In this document: positions 45,998 through 55,103 of the stretch, piece by piece
Numbering within the stretch: the first letter of the stretch is position 1
How the letters are laid out: every line of letters begins with the position of its first letter
NCBI GenBank assembly: GCA_030427585.1
Contig: JAUIBW010000003.1
Span: 1 to 64,000, forward strand
Source: Bacteroidia bacterium
GTDB taxonomy: Bacteria > Bacteroidota > Bacteroidia > Flavobacteriales > Flavobacteriaceae
DNA: 64,000 nt
Reading direction: 5' to 3'
Notes under the pieces: generated by a model
Database searches by the model: none
What the model was told of the DNA's origin: nothing
What the model saw: the letters and a program-made list of their open reading frames with translations, nothing else
Position numbers and translations under genes: made by a program

Positions 45998-46660
45998 ATG
46001 AAATTTATAAAACTAATATTGGTCTTTGTTTTGATTTTTACTTTAGGAAATCAGGTAACAAATGCTCAGGGAAAATCTCAGGAAGCAAAAGAAAAAATAG
46101 CTAAGAAAAAAGAAAAAGCTTTAGAAAAGGCAGATAAAAAAGCTGAGAAAGCCCAGGAGAAGGCCGATAAAGCTAGAGAAAAAGCAGAAAAAAAAGTTGA
46201 AAAGCTAGAAGAGAAGGCCGAAGAAGCTAAGGAGAAAGCTATTGAAAAGGCAGAAAAAGCAGAAGAAAAAGCCGAAAAAGCTTTAGAAAAAACCGAAAAG
46301 AAAATAAAAGGTAAAGCTTATGGGAAAAATAAAGAAGGACTAACAGGCAAAGAATTTGGGATGGCCAGAGCCGAAGAGGCAAAAGATATGGTAAAAGAGC
46401 GTAGCGAAGTGCTGACAAAGAATGAAGAAAGGCTAAAAAGAGGCAAAGCAAAAATTGAAGCTGCAAAAGAACGTCTGGCAAAAGCAAAAGAACAAGAAGG
46501 AGAAGAGGCTCTAACTCCAGAAGAAATTACAGAAAAAGAAACTAAAATCTCTAAAGCCGAAGAAAAGCTAAAAGCTTTAGAAGAATCAATAAAAAAAGGA
46601 AAAGAAAAGATGAAAGAAGGAAAAGAAAAGTTAGACAAATTGTACGAAAAGGAACAATAA
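45998..46660 (+). CDS. Exported Lys/Glu/Ala-rich coiled-coil protein
   Basis: A 220-residue protein: signal peptide (FIKLILVFVLIFTLGNQVTNAQ), then about 85 residues of EKA-type heptads such as KADKAREKAEKKVEKLEEKA, a short region (KNKEGLTGKEFGMARAEEA) and another coiled coil. Comparable proteins occur across flavobacteria without a known role. The low complexity makes family assignment unsafe. It is followed by a terminator. Confidence 0.75.
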   Translation: MKFIKLILVFVLIFTLGNQVTNAQGKSQEAKEKIAKKKEKALEKADKKAEKAQEKADKAREKAEKKVEKLEEKAEEAKEKAIEKAEKAEEKAEKALEKTEKKIKGKAYGKNKEGLTGKEFGMARAEEAKDMVKERSEVLTKNEERLKRGKAKIEAAKERLAKAKEQEGEEALTPEEITEKETKISKAEEKLKALEESIKKGKEKMKEGKEKLDKLYEKEQ

Positions 46661-46689
46661 AAACTTAATAAAACTATAAAATGAGAATC

Positions 46690-46724
46690 GTCCGGTAAGT
46701 TTTAATTAACTTTCCGGACTTTTT
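46690..46724 (+). terminator. Rho-independent terminator
   Basis: GTCCGGTAAGTT pairs with AACTTTCCGGAC (one mismatch), then TTTTT; 27 bases past the coiled-coil gene. Confidence 0.85.
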
Positions 46725-46737
46725 ATACTATTAAATA

Positions 46738-47967
46738 ATGAGAAAAACAGCTGTACTTATTCTACTTGTTATCACTATTTTTTCTTCTTGTAAGAAAGAA
46801 AAGCCATCTGATATGGTTGAGTTTAAAAGTGGCCCATGGAAAGCTACATTAGAAGTTCGGGACAATAAAAAGCTTCCTTTTCTGATGGAAGTAATGGAGG
46901 ATCATAGCTTAAGAATCTTTAATGCTGAAGAAACGATTAATGTTGATGAAGTTACAGTAAATAAAGATTCTATTGTAATTAAACTTCCTGTTTTCGAGGG
47001 ATATATTGCTGGTCGATTTATAGATTCTATGACTATTTCTGGAAGTTTTGTTAAAAAAAGCCTGGATAGAGTAGTACCTTTTACAGCAAAGTATGGCGAG
47101 CAGGATCGATTTGAAATTACTTCAAAATCGAATTATGATATTACGGGAAATTGGGAGACAGTTTTTAGTAAAGACAATGAAGAAGATAGGTATATTGCTA
47201 AAGGTACTTTTAAACAAAATGGAAATATTGTTACAGGTACTTTTAGAACAACTACAGGAGACTATCGTTATTTAGAAGGTGTTTTAAATAAAGATCAATT
47301 ACAATTATCAACTTTTGATGGAGCTCATGCTTTCTTATTTACTGCACAAGTAACAGATAGCACACTAAATGGTTACTTCTATTCTGGTAATCACTGGAAA
47401 GAACCTTTTGTAGCTAAAAGAAATGAAAACTTTAAATTACCTTCTGAAGATTCATTAACTTTTCTGAAAGAAGGATATGATACATTAGCATTTAATTTTC
47501 CTGATGTTGAAGGAAACCAAATTTCACTTAAAGATAAGCGATTTAAAAATAAAGTGGTCATTGTACAAATTATGGGTACCTGGTGCCCTAATTGTATGGA
47601 TGAAACCAAATATTATGTAGAGTATCTAAATAAGAATAAAAATAATGGAACCGAATTTGTAGCATTAGCTTTTGAATATGCAAAGACCAAAGAAAAAGCA
47701 TTGAAATCGATAAAACGATTACAGCAAAAATTAAAAGTAACCTACCCAATTCTTTTGGCTCAATATGGAACTTCAGATAAACAAAAAGCACAAGAAAAAC
47801 TACCAATGCTAAACCATGTGTTGTCATATCCAACTACTATTTTTATTGATAAAAAAGGACAGGTGCGTAAAATACATACAGGGTTCAACGGTCCGGCCAC
47901 AGGCCAGAAATATGTAGATTTTAAAAAGGATTTTGAAGACTTTGTTAATCAGCTGTTAAAAGAATAA
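46738..47967 (+). CDS. TlpA-like thioredoxin-fold lipoprotein
   Basis: A 409-residue lipoprotein with lipobox IFSSCKKE. Residues 25-250 form a beta-rich domain, possibly two DUF4369-type repeats. The C-terminal thioredoxin domain (about 255-405) has the redox motif MGTWCPNCMDET and the cis-proline segment SYPTTIFIDKKG. It would reduce or oxidise disulfides in the periplasm. The ATG is only 14 bases after the preceding terminator's T run, so it needs its own promoter or read-through. Confidence 0.88.
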   Translation: MRKTAVLILLVITIFSSCKKEKPSDMVEFKSGPWKATLEVRDNKKLPFLMEVMEDHSLRIFNAEETINVDEVTVNKDSIVIKLPVFEGYIAGRFIDSMTISGSFVKKSLDRVVPFTAKYGEQDRFEITSKSNYDITGNWETVFSKDNEEDRYIAKGTFKQNGNIVTGTFRTTTGDYRYLEGVLNKDQLQLSTFDGAHAFLFTAQVTDSTLNGYFYSGNHWKEPFVAKRNENFKLPSEDSLTFLKEGYDTLAFNFPDVEGNQISLKDKRFKNKVVIVQIMGTWCPNCMDETKYYVEYLNKNKNNGTEFVALAFEYAKTKEKALKSIKRLQQKLKVTYPILLAQYGTSDKQKAQEKLPMLNHVLSYPTTIFIDKKGQVRKIHTGFNGPATGQKYVDFKKDFEDFVNQLLKE

Positions 47968-48105
47968 CATGGTTTAACAATCAATTATGACTTTCTTTTT
48001 GAGTTTAACACTACCGTAACATTAGGATTGAGATATACCTCTTACATTGTTTAGGTAAGAAATTTAATTTCTCTAAGTGATAATAATTAATCAAAAAGAA
48101 TAGTC

Positions 48106-49206
48106 ATGAAACAATTTAACTTAATTACAACTTGTATTGTAAGTGCAATGATGTTGTTCTCAATTCAAATGAATGCGCAACTTACCATACCAGAAGGGAG
48201 CCAGCGTGCACAGGTAATGCAACGTGTTGGAATTACTAATATCACTATTGATTATGGAAGACCAAGTGTAAAAGAGCGTGAAATCTGGGGAAAACTAGTT
48301 CCTTATGGGTTTAATAACCTGGGATTTGGAACCTCTAAAGCAGCACCCTGGAGAGCAGGTGCTAATAGCAATTCGACAATAACGTTTACTTACGATGTAA
48401 AAATTGAAGGAAAAGATATTAAAGCAGGTACCTATGGGCTTCATATTGCGTTAAAAGAAGATGGTGGCGCTACGATTATATTTTCTAATAATTCTACATC
48501 CTGGGGAAGTTATTTTTACGATGAAAAGGAAGATGCTTTACGTGTAGATGTTAAAACCAAAGAGACAGCACATACAGAAATGTTAACTTTTTTATTTCCT
48601 GAAGTTGAAGCCAATAGTGCGATAGCAGCATTGAGATGGGAAAAAAAAGAAATTCCTTTCAAGATCGAAGTCGATGTAAAAAATGTGGTAATGGCAGATA
48701 TTAAAAATGATCTTCGTAATTCTGCTGGTTTTACTCAAACAAATTGGGATAACGCGGCAAACTATGCTTTTAATGCTGGTGAATTAGATCAGGCATTAGA
48801 ATGGGTAAACACTTCGATATCGGGTAATTTTTTTAGCAAAGAAACGTTTTCAAACCTCTCTCTTAAGTCCCGTATTTTAGCAAAGCAAGGGAAAATAGAG
48901 GAAGCAATGTCATTTGTGGATAAAGCGGCCAAATTAGGTAATGCTTCTCAAAATTTTCAATTAGGAACAGGGCTTATAGGTTTAGACCAAAAAGATAAAG
49001 CTTTAGAGGTTCTTAAAAATAATGTAAAAAATAGCAATGGTGCCTGGCCGTCAAACTATGGTTTGGCCAGAGCTTACTCTGCAAAAGGAGATTACAAAAA
49101 TGCAATAAAAGCTATAAACATTTCTTTGAACAGTGCTCCTGATCGATTTAAAGGAAGACTTAATGGTGATCTAGAAAAACTTAAAAACGGAAAAGATATA
49201 AATTAG
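48106..49206 (+). CDS. DUF2911 domain protein with TPR tail
   Basis: A 366-residue exported protein. A signal peptide ends near MNAQ. The DUF2911 domain (about 30-170) contains ITNITIDYGRPSVKEREIWG, PWRAGANSNSTITF and GTYGLHIA, the family signature. The C-terminal 140 residues carry TPR-like helices (ALEWVNTSISGNFFSKETF, GDYKNAIKAINISLNSAPD). Function unknown; widespread in marine Bacteroidota. Confidence 0.88.
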   Translation: MKQFNLITTCIVSAMMLFSIQMNAQLTIPEGSQRAQVMQRVGITNITIDYGRPSVKEREIWGKLVPYGFNNLGFGTSKAAPWRAGANSNSTITFTYDVKIEGKDIKAGTYGLHIALKEDGGATIIFSNNSTSWGSYFYDEKEDALRVDVKTKETAHTEMLTFLFPEVEANSAIAALRWEKKEIPFKIEVDVKNVVMADIKNDLRNSAGFTQTNWDNAANYAFNAGELDQALEWVNTSISGNFFSKETFSNLSLKSRILAKQGKIEEAMSFVDKAAKLGNASQNFQLGTGLIGLDQKDKALEVLKNNVKNSNGAWPSNYGLARAYSAKGDYKNAIKAINISLNSAPDRFKGRLNGDLEKLKNGKDIN

Positions 49207-49277
49207 GTGACTAATCTATAACAAGTAATAAGAGTATAAAATTTAAAGAATCAAAGACACTATTTTAACTTTAACTA

Positions 49278-49328
49278 AGAAGTGATTTAAACTTTTTTGA
49301 TTCTGGTGAAAAAGTTTAAATCACTTCT
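49278..49328. repeat. 20-bp perfect inverted repeat
   Basis: AGAAGTGATTTAAACTTTTT (49278-49297) and its exact complement (49309-49328) enclose an 11-base loop. It is AT-rich, without a T run at the end. Confidence 0.8.
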
Positions 49329-49337
49329 AATAAAATG

Positions 49338-49381
49338 ATCAAATTCAAAAGATGTTATAACACCTTTTGAATTTGATTTTC
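49338..49381. repeat. 14-bp perfect inverted repeat
   Basis: ATCAAATTCAAAAG (49338-49351) and CTTTTGAATTTGAT (49364-49377) pair perfectly around a 12-base loop, followed by a short T run. It stands ten bases after the first hairpin, so the two form a tandem. Confidence 0.75.
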
Positions 49382-49722
49382 TGGAAAACTTTCGTAAAAT
49401 AAAATTGAACTTAGAATTTTGTTCTTGGATATGTTCTGTAGATTTATCATATCCCTTGTTAATCTTTATTTTTGAGGAATTACGAGTTCCTACTTTGATC
49501 TAAAAAACCTTTTGGCCGTACTTTTTATAACAATTTACCCATTTCCGTATTGTTGATTTCAAAATGCCACATTATAAACAAATTTTTTCAGCGTTACCTA
49601 CATAGCTCAAAAAGTTTTACTTATTTTAAACGCTTCTTTTGTTCTAAATTTATAAAATAATTTGTTGAAATTATCCTATATAAATCATATAATCAAGATA
49701 TCAAAAAGTTATAGGAAATACT

Positions 49723-49754
49723 AAAGGGTTTGGTATAATTCTAAACCTTTTTTG
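49723..49754 (+). terminator. Possible terminator-like hairpin
   Basis: AAAGGGTTT and AAACCTTTT pair with one wobble around a loop, then TTTT. No upstream gene lies within 500 bases on this strand, so what it would end is unclear. Confidence 0.4.
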
Positions 49755-49846
49755 TTGAAATGAAAATCGAATTGTTAATATTATATAACTATGATAGAAA
49801 GAAGTTTTATTATACAATGATCTTATGTTAAATTACGGTATTAACG

Positions 49847-49854
49847 TATCTTTG
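49847..49854 (+). promoter_or_regulatory. -7 promoter element of pta-ackA
   Basis: TATCTTTG fits TAnnTTTG exactly, 19 bases before the pta ATG. No clear -33 TTG is seen at the expected distance. Confidence 0.55.
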
Positions 49855-49873
49855 CACTACCAAATTCTTATAC

Positions 49874-51967
49874 ATGAGTAAAGCCGTTTATATTGCCACT
49901 ATAGAACCTAATAGTGGTAAATCTATTGTTGTTTTGGGTATGATGCGTATGCTTCTAGGTAAAGTTGCTAGAGTAGGGTATTTTAGACCCATTATCGATG
50001 ATCCTAAAGAAGGAGAAGTTGATAACCATATTAATACTGTAATATCACATTTTGAATTAGATATTAACTTTAAAAATGCATATGCATATACAAGAAGTGA
50101 AGTACTTCAAAAATACAATCAGGGTAAATCAGGAGAAATTATAGATGAGATCATCAGGAAATATAAAAATCTGGAAGAAAGATTTGATTTTATATTAGTC
50201 GAAGGTACTGATTTTTCTGATGAAGGTAACATCATTGAATTTGATATTAATGTTATTATAGCTAAAAATCTGGGTATTCCGGCTGTTATAGTAGCAAGTG
50301 GAATTGATAAGCAAAATGATGAAATTGTTAGTAATCTAAAACTGGCATACGATACCTTTAATAGTAAGGATGTAGAAGTTTTGGCTATGGTAGCCAATAA
50401 AGTTACCCAAGGTCACGAAAAAAAGTTAGAAGATAGTTTTGAAAAAGATTTTGGAAATAATGTCGATCGTATTATTATCCCCAAAATTGATTCTTTGATT
50501 AACCCTACTATCAAAGAGATTGTAAATGAATTAGAAGGTAATGTGTTGTTTGGTAAAGAATACCTAAATAATCAAGCAGGTAGTTTTGGAGTGGGAGCAA
50601 TGCAATTACGTAACTACCTTACTCATCTTAAGGATAATAGTCTTGTCATTACTCCCGGAGATCGTGCTGATATTATTTTGGGAGTATTGCAGGCAAATAT
50701 CTCTGATAATTACCCTAAGATTTCGGGAATTATACTTACCGGAGGCATTATTCCTGAACCACCAATACTTAAATTAATAGAAGGGGTTTCCTTATCTTTT
50801 CCTATTATATCAGTACCAAGTGGTACATTTTCTATTACCAATAAAATAGGAGCGATTAAATCTAAAATCTATCTCGACAATTTACAAAAGATAAATACTT
50901 CGATTAGTATATTCGAAAAATATGTTAATGAAGATCGATTAGCCGATAAACTAATTACATTTAAGTCAGAAGGATTAACCCCTAGAATGTTTCAATATAA
51001 TCTATTAAAACGCGCTCTAAAACATAAAAAACATATTGTTCTTCCAGAAGGATCTGATGAAAGAATTCTAAGAGCCACTTCTAGATTATTGGCTTCGGGT
51101 GTGGTAGATATTACTTTAATCGGAAATGAAAAGAAAATAAAGAGCAAGGCTACAAAACTGAATATTCGGATAGATTTTGATAAAATACAGATTGTCTTCC
51201 CTACAGAATCTCCTTATTATGATGATTATGTGCAAACATTTTATGAGTTAAGAAAGCACAAAAATGTAAATCTGGATATGGCCAAAGATATGATGGCAGA
51301 CGTATCCTATTTTGGTACGATGATGATATACAAAGGTCATGCAGATGGAATGGTGTCGGGAGCAGTACATACTACACAACATACGATTAGACCTGCATTG
51401 CAGTTTATAAAGACCAAACCGGGAGTAAAAGTGGTTTCTTCTGTATTCTTTATGTGTCTGGCAGATCGGGTATCGGTCTTTGGTGATTGTGCAATTAACC
51501 CTAATCCTAATGCAGAACAATTGGCAGAAATAGCAATTTCTTCTTCAGAATCTGCAGCAGCGTTTGGGATTGAGCCTAAAGTAGCTATGTTATCCTATTC
51601 GTCGGGAACCTCTGGTAAAGGAGAGGATGTAGAAATAGTTAGAGAAGCAACTGCCATTGTAAAAGAAAAACATCCTACTCTAAAAATAGAAGGACCTATA
51701 CAGTATGATGCGGCAGTGGATTTAGGAGTGGGACAAAGTAAGTTACCAAATTCTGAAGTAGCAGGCCAAGCAAGTGTTTTGATATTTCCCGACTTAAATA
51801 CCGGAAATAATACCTATAAAGCTATTCAAAGAGAAACAGGAGCATTAGCCATTGGTCCAATGTTGCAAGGGTTGAATAAACCCGTTAATGACCTAAGTAG
51901 AGGATGTACGGTTGATGATGTGTACAATACCGTAATTATAACGGCAATTCAGGCTCAGGGATTATAA
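49874..51967 (+). CDS. pta: Phosphate acetyltransferase (long, DRTGG form)
   Basis: Interconverts acetyl-CoA and acetyl phosphate; 697 residues. The N-terminal BioD-like P-loop domain (about 1-210, IATIEPNSGKSIVVLGM) is followed by a DRTGG domain (about 225-330) and the catalytic PTA domain (about 370-690, with VLPEGSDERILRATSRL and LSYSSGTSGKGEDVE). The three-domain order equals the enterobacterial long form. It is 50 bases upstream of ackA. Confidence 0.96.
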   Translation: MSKAVYIATIEPNSGKSIVVLGMMRMLLGKVARVGYFRPIIDDPKEGEVDNHINTVISHFELDINFKNAYAYTRSEVLQKYNQGKSGEIIDEIIRKYKNLEERFDFILVEGTDFSDEGNIIEFDINVIIAKNLGIPAVIVASGIDKQNDEIVSNLKLAYDTFNSKDVEVLAMVANKVTQGHEKKLEDSFEKDFGNNVDRIIIPKIDSLINPTIKEIVNELEGNVLFGKEYLNNQAGSFGVGAMQLRNYLTHLKDNSLVITPGDRADIILGVLQANISDNYPKISGIILTGGIIPEPPILKLIEGVSLSFPIISVPSGTFSITNKIGAIKSKIYLDNLQKINTSISIFEKYVNEDRLADKLITFKSEGLTPRMFQYNLLKRALKHKKHIVLPEGSDERILRATSRLLASGVVDITLIGNEKKIKSKATKLNIRIDFDKIQIVFPTESPYYDDYVQTFYELRKHKNVNLDMAKDMMADVSYFGTMMIYKGHADGMVSGAVHTTQHTIRPALQFIKTKPGVKVVSSVFFMCLADRVSVFGDCAINPNPNAEQLAEIAISSSESAAAFGIEPKVAMLSYSSGTSGKGEDVEIVREATAIVKEKHPTLKIEGPIQYDAAVDLGVGQSKLPNSEVAGQASVLIFPDLNTGNNTYKAIQRETGALAIGPMLQGLNKPVNDLSRGCTVDDVYNTVIITAIQAQGL

Positions 51968-52017
51968 ACAGAGTAAAGAAATATCTGATTTTTAATACTC
52001 TTAACGATTAAAAAAAT

Positions 52018-53202
52018 ATGCAAATACTTGTACTAAATTCTGGAAGTTCGTCTATAAAATTTCAACTATTTACTATGCCTGATGCAAAAGTATTTTGTTC
52101 TGGGTTAGTAGAACGCATTGGTTTAGAAAATGCTAAAATTTCCTATATATCAGAGATACATAACATTGAGAAAACTGTGAGTGTGAATACTCATAAGGAA
52201 GGATTACAATTAATAGCCAGCTATTTGATGGATGATAAAGTAGGAGTGATCCAGTCGGCATCAGAAATTCATACCGTAGGGCATAGAGTAGTTCATGGAG
52301 GAAGTACTTTTGCTGAAACAGTTGAAATCACAGAAGAAGTAAAACAAAAAATCAAGAAACTTTATGCATTGGCACCATTACATAATCCTGCAAATTTGGA
52401 AGGAATTTTGGTTGCCGAAGAGATTTTTTCTGATGCACAACAAGTAGCTGTATTTGATACAGCTTTTCACCAAACTATTCCTGTAGAAGCTTATAAATAT
52501 GCCATTCCGAATACATTTTTAGAGGAGCATAATATTAGAGTATATGGTTTTCACGGCACTAGCCATAAGTACGTTTCAGAAAAAGCTATCGAATTTTTAA
52601 GGAAAGAAAAATCCAAGATTATTACAATTCATTTAGGAAATGGATGTAGTATGACTGCGGTTCGGGATGGTAAAAGTATAGATCATACTTTGGGATTTGC
52701 ACCAATGAATGGATTGATTATGGGAACACGATCAGGAGATATTGACCCTGCAGTAATTTTTTATATGGTTAATTCCTTAGGATATTCATTAAAAGAAGTA
52801 AACGATCTTTTACAAAAAGAAAGTGGAATGTTGGGGTTAACCGGATATAGCGATTTACGGGATATTGAATCTGAAGCAGAAAACGGAAACAAAGATTGCC
52901 AGTTAGCACTACAAATGAATGCATATCGTATCAAAAAATTTATAGGAGCATATGCTTCGGTTATGAATGGATTAGATGCTATTGTATTTACTGCCGGAAT
53001 AGGGGAAAACTCTAATCTGATTAGAAGTTTGGTGTGTGAAAACCAAGAGTTTTTTGGTATTCGATTAGATGAAGAAAAGAATAATATTCGATCTAAAGAA
53101 ATAAGAGATATAAGTTTACCTTCTTCAGAAGTAAAAATATTGGTTATCCCTACTAATGAAGAATTAGAGATTGCCAAACAGTCCTTCAAATTATTAGCAT
53201 AA
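52018..53202 (+). CDS. ackA: Acetate kinase
   Basis: Makes acetate and ATP from acetyl phosphate. A 394-residue ASKHA-fold enzyme with LVLNSGSSSIKFQLF, VGHRVVHGGSTFAE, VAVFDTAFHQTI, the YGFHGTSHKYVSEKA segment and IVFTAGIGENS. Full length. It follows pta directly; together they allow overflow acetate production and substrate-level ATP. Confidence 0.97.
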   Translation: MQILVLNSGSSSIKFQLFTMPDAKVFCSGLVERIGLENAKISYISEIHNIEKTVSVNTHKEGLQLIASYLMDDKVGVIQSASEIHTVGHRVVHGGSTFAETVEITEEVKQKIKKLYALAPLHNPANLEGILVAEEIFSDAQQVAVFDTAFHQTIPVEAYKYAIPNTFLEEHNIRVYGFHGTSHKYVSEKAIEFLRKEKSKIITIHLGNGCSMTAVRDGKSIDHTLGFAPMNGLIMGTRSGDIDPAVIFYMVNSLGYSLKEVNDLLQKESGMLGLTGYSDLRDIESEAENGNKDCQLALQMNAYRIKKFIGAYASVMNGLDAIVFTAGIGENSNLIRSLVCENQEFFGIRLDEEKNNIRSKEIRDISLPSSEVKILVIPTNEELEIAKQSFKLLA

Positions 53203-53226
53203 GGATCAGTAATAAAAAATAGGCTA

Positions 53227-53667
53227 TTATTGTCGTTCTGCAAACTCTTTAAATTGTCTGAGCCATTTTTCTGCTGGTTTTCGATACATACTCGGAAACA
53301 AAATAGCCATCAATTTTGGCATAATCCAGTTTATACGGGTGTATTCGTATTCGAATTCGTATTTTGTTTTTTTATCGCCTAAGGCAGTAAAATTACATTT
53401 CATGGTATTATCCATATGTTTATGGTGGTAACTGGCTTCAAATGAATGTGGAAGTTCATTTTTAGTTATTGTTTCAGTTAATTCTATATCATGTTTTCCG
53501 TGTTTGTAAAACATTTTAGACACCGCACCAACTTTACCTTTTTCTCCACTGATCAATTCTTTCTTAATAAAGCCATCCTGATATTCTTTAAGATAATCTG
53601 GGTTTGCAAAAAGCTCAGCTACTTTATGTAAAGATTGATCAATTTCAATAAAACCTTTATGTTTCAT
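53227..53667 (-). CDS. SRPBCC family protein
   Basis: A 146-residue START-like protein of the polyketide-cyclase/SRPBCC type. Strand-rich order: IEIDQSLHKVAELFANPDYL, helix, then GEKGKVGAVSKMFYKHGKHDIELTETI and the terminal helix PAEKWLRQFKEFAE. It probably binds a hydrophobic ligand; none is known. It is convergent with ackA and lies in an accessory stretch. Confidence 0.85.
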   Translation of the reverse strand: MKHKGFIEIDQSLHKVAELFANPDYLKEYQDGFIKKELISGEKGKVGAVSKMFYKHGKHDIELTETITKNELPHSFEASYHHKHMDNTMKCNFTALGDKKTKYEFEYEYTRINWIMPKLMAILFPSMYRKPAEKWLRQFKEFAERQ

Positions 53668-53789
53668 CTGTTCTTTTTTATTGTTTTTTAAATGTCAGGG
53701 AAGTACACCATTGAACATCTTGGTTGGTATCAACTTAATTTGGTTTTAAACGGTAACAAGATAATTAATATTTCTCCTTTATTTTTGAC

Positions 53790-54338
53790 TTACGAATTAG
53801 TTTCCAGTTTTTTTTCTATTCGTTTAATAGTATTCCAGTTACGAGTTGTGATCTGTTTACCAAAATATCGTTCCAGAGCCTCCATTCCTTTTGGCGTCTT
53901 GGTTATCGAAAGATCTAATACACTTACTATGGTTTTGTCGATTTTATCAATAATTTTAAATGAGTTATTATCATTTGTCCACGGCAATTGTATATCGGTT
54001 GTAACATCTTCCTGTAGAAATGAGATATACAATCGAATATTTTTTGTTAATAGTATATCTTTAAATGGATCCTTATCTAATAAATGATAGATCATTTCAG
54101 ATTTTCTTATGATAGTAGGAATTGGGAAACCAAAAGTTTTTTCTAAATGATCAGATACCATTTTTTCAAGGTTCTTCAAATTATCTTTTGTTGAGTCAAA
54201 TATTATATTCCCCGAATTAAGAATTGTAATCACTTTTTCGAAATTAAGTTTCTCCATTTCTTTACGAAGGTCAGCCATAGGAACTTTATGATGACCACTT
54301 ACGTTGATTCCTCTTAGAAAAGCAACATATCTATTCAT
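53790..54338 (-). CDS. DUF1697 domain protein
   Basis: A 182-residue soluble protein with the DUF1697 signature: YVAFLRGINVSGHHKVPMADLRKEME near the start, ILNSGNIIFDS, and the C-terminal TPKGMEALERYFGKQITTRNWNTI. No activity is known. It lies 15 bases after an exported hypothetical gene in the same direction. Confidence 0.9.
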   Translation of the reverse strand: MNRYVAFLRGINVSGHHKVPMADLRKEMEKLNFEKVITILNSGNIIFDSTKDNLKNLEKMVSDHLEKTFGFPIPTIIRKSEMIYHLLDKDPFKDILLTKNIRLYISFLQEDVTTDIQLPWTNDNNSFKIIDKIDKTIVSVLDLSITKTPKGMEALERYFGKQITTRNWNTIKRIEKKLETNS

Positions 54339-54353
54339 TTTTTAGATTTTATG

Positions 54354-54881
54354 TTAGTGTTTTTGCTCTTTTTTTAATTCGTGTTTTAATTCTTTTGTGT
54401 AATCAACAATTTTTCCCCCAACTTCTTTATTTGCTTTTACAGTCAAATCGACTTTGTTTTTATTAGTATCTAACCAAAGAAAGAGTTTCTCTTTATGAAA
54501 ATAGTATCGATCCTCAATTATTGTAGTTTTATTTGCATCAAATTCTTCATTGTAGATAGGTATGTTGTAGCGATATTGCTGATCAAATGCAAATAATAAC
54601 TTTCTGTTTTTAAAATAGTATTGAGTTATGTTTTTTCCGGTCTCTCCAAATTCAATGATTTCGATTAGCTTTAAATCTTTGTTATTGAAATATGCCGTTA
54701 CATGGCCTCCTTCTGTCGTATTTAATTCAATTTCCGGGAATTTTTTCACATAAGAAGTTATATTATTTCTTATCGTCTTATATTCGGACCTTATTTCTTC
54801 CAAGACTTTTTCTTTGGATTGTGCCGAAATCAGTTCTAACCCAAAAAGCAAAAGAGCCAATATAATTACTGTTTTTTTCAT
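54354..54881 (-). CDS. Exported protein of unknown function
   Basis: About 175 residues from ATG 54881 (MKKTVIILALLLFGLELISAQ signal peptide); the eleven codons upstream to 54914 lack the signal peptide logic. The rest is polar and beta-rich (GGHVTAYFNNKDLKLIEIIEFG, TQYYFKNRKLLFAFDQQY), resembling flavobacterial hypothetical proteins. Nothing functional can be said. It is 15 bases upstream of the DUF1697 gene, so probably cotranscribed. Confidence 0.75.
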   Translation of the reverse strand: MKKTVIILALLLFGLELISAQSKEKVLEEIRSEYKTIRNNITSYVKKFPEIELNTTEGGHVTAYFNNKDLKLIEIIEFGETGKNITQYYFKNRKLLFAFDQQYRYNIPIYNEEFDANKTTIIEDRYYFHKEKLFLWLDTNKNKVDLTVKANKEVGGKIVDYTKELKHELKKEQKH

Positions 54882-54949
54882 AATTGTCAATGGTGTTATA
54901 TAGGAAAGTAACATCTTGATAATTGAAATCTTTTTACTATAAATGTATT

Positions 54950-54979
54950 AAAAAAGCGTAAGCTTTGGTGGCTTACGCT
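54950..54979 (-). terminator. Terminator downstream of the serine hydrolase gene
   Basis: On the minus strand AGCGTAAGC pairs with GCTTACGCT around a seven-base loop, with a T run after. It lies 125 bases beyond the serine hydrolase stop and before the next gene start. Confidence 0.8.
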
Positions 54980-55103
54980 AAATTAGTTGTTTTCAGGATT
55001 TCATTTCCTATTAACCGTATAAAATTTTATATATTTTCAAATTGGAAAATACTTTTTAGGTCTGAAATAAATTTATTGTTTTTTTTATGAGGCCCCGGGT
55101 GAT

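Larger units (their letters stand above)
49207..49873. other. Long gene-free region with inverted repeats
   Basis: This 667-base region before pta holds two large perfect hairpins (49278-49328 and 49338-49377), a weaker terminator-like stem (49723-49754) and the pta -7 box. No coding frame is seen. The hairpins may mark a small RNA or processed transcript end. Confidence 0.6.

Noticed and set aside
46239..46638. Leucine- and serine-rich antisense frames
   Set aside because: They mirror the Lys/Glu/Ala heptads of the coiled-coil gene and are composition shadows.
53692..54087. 131-codon plus frame opposite the DUF1697 gene
   Set aside because: The minus-strand DUF1697 motifs are clear; the plus frame has none.
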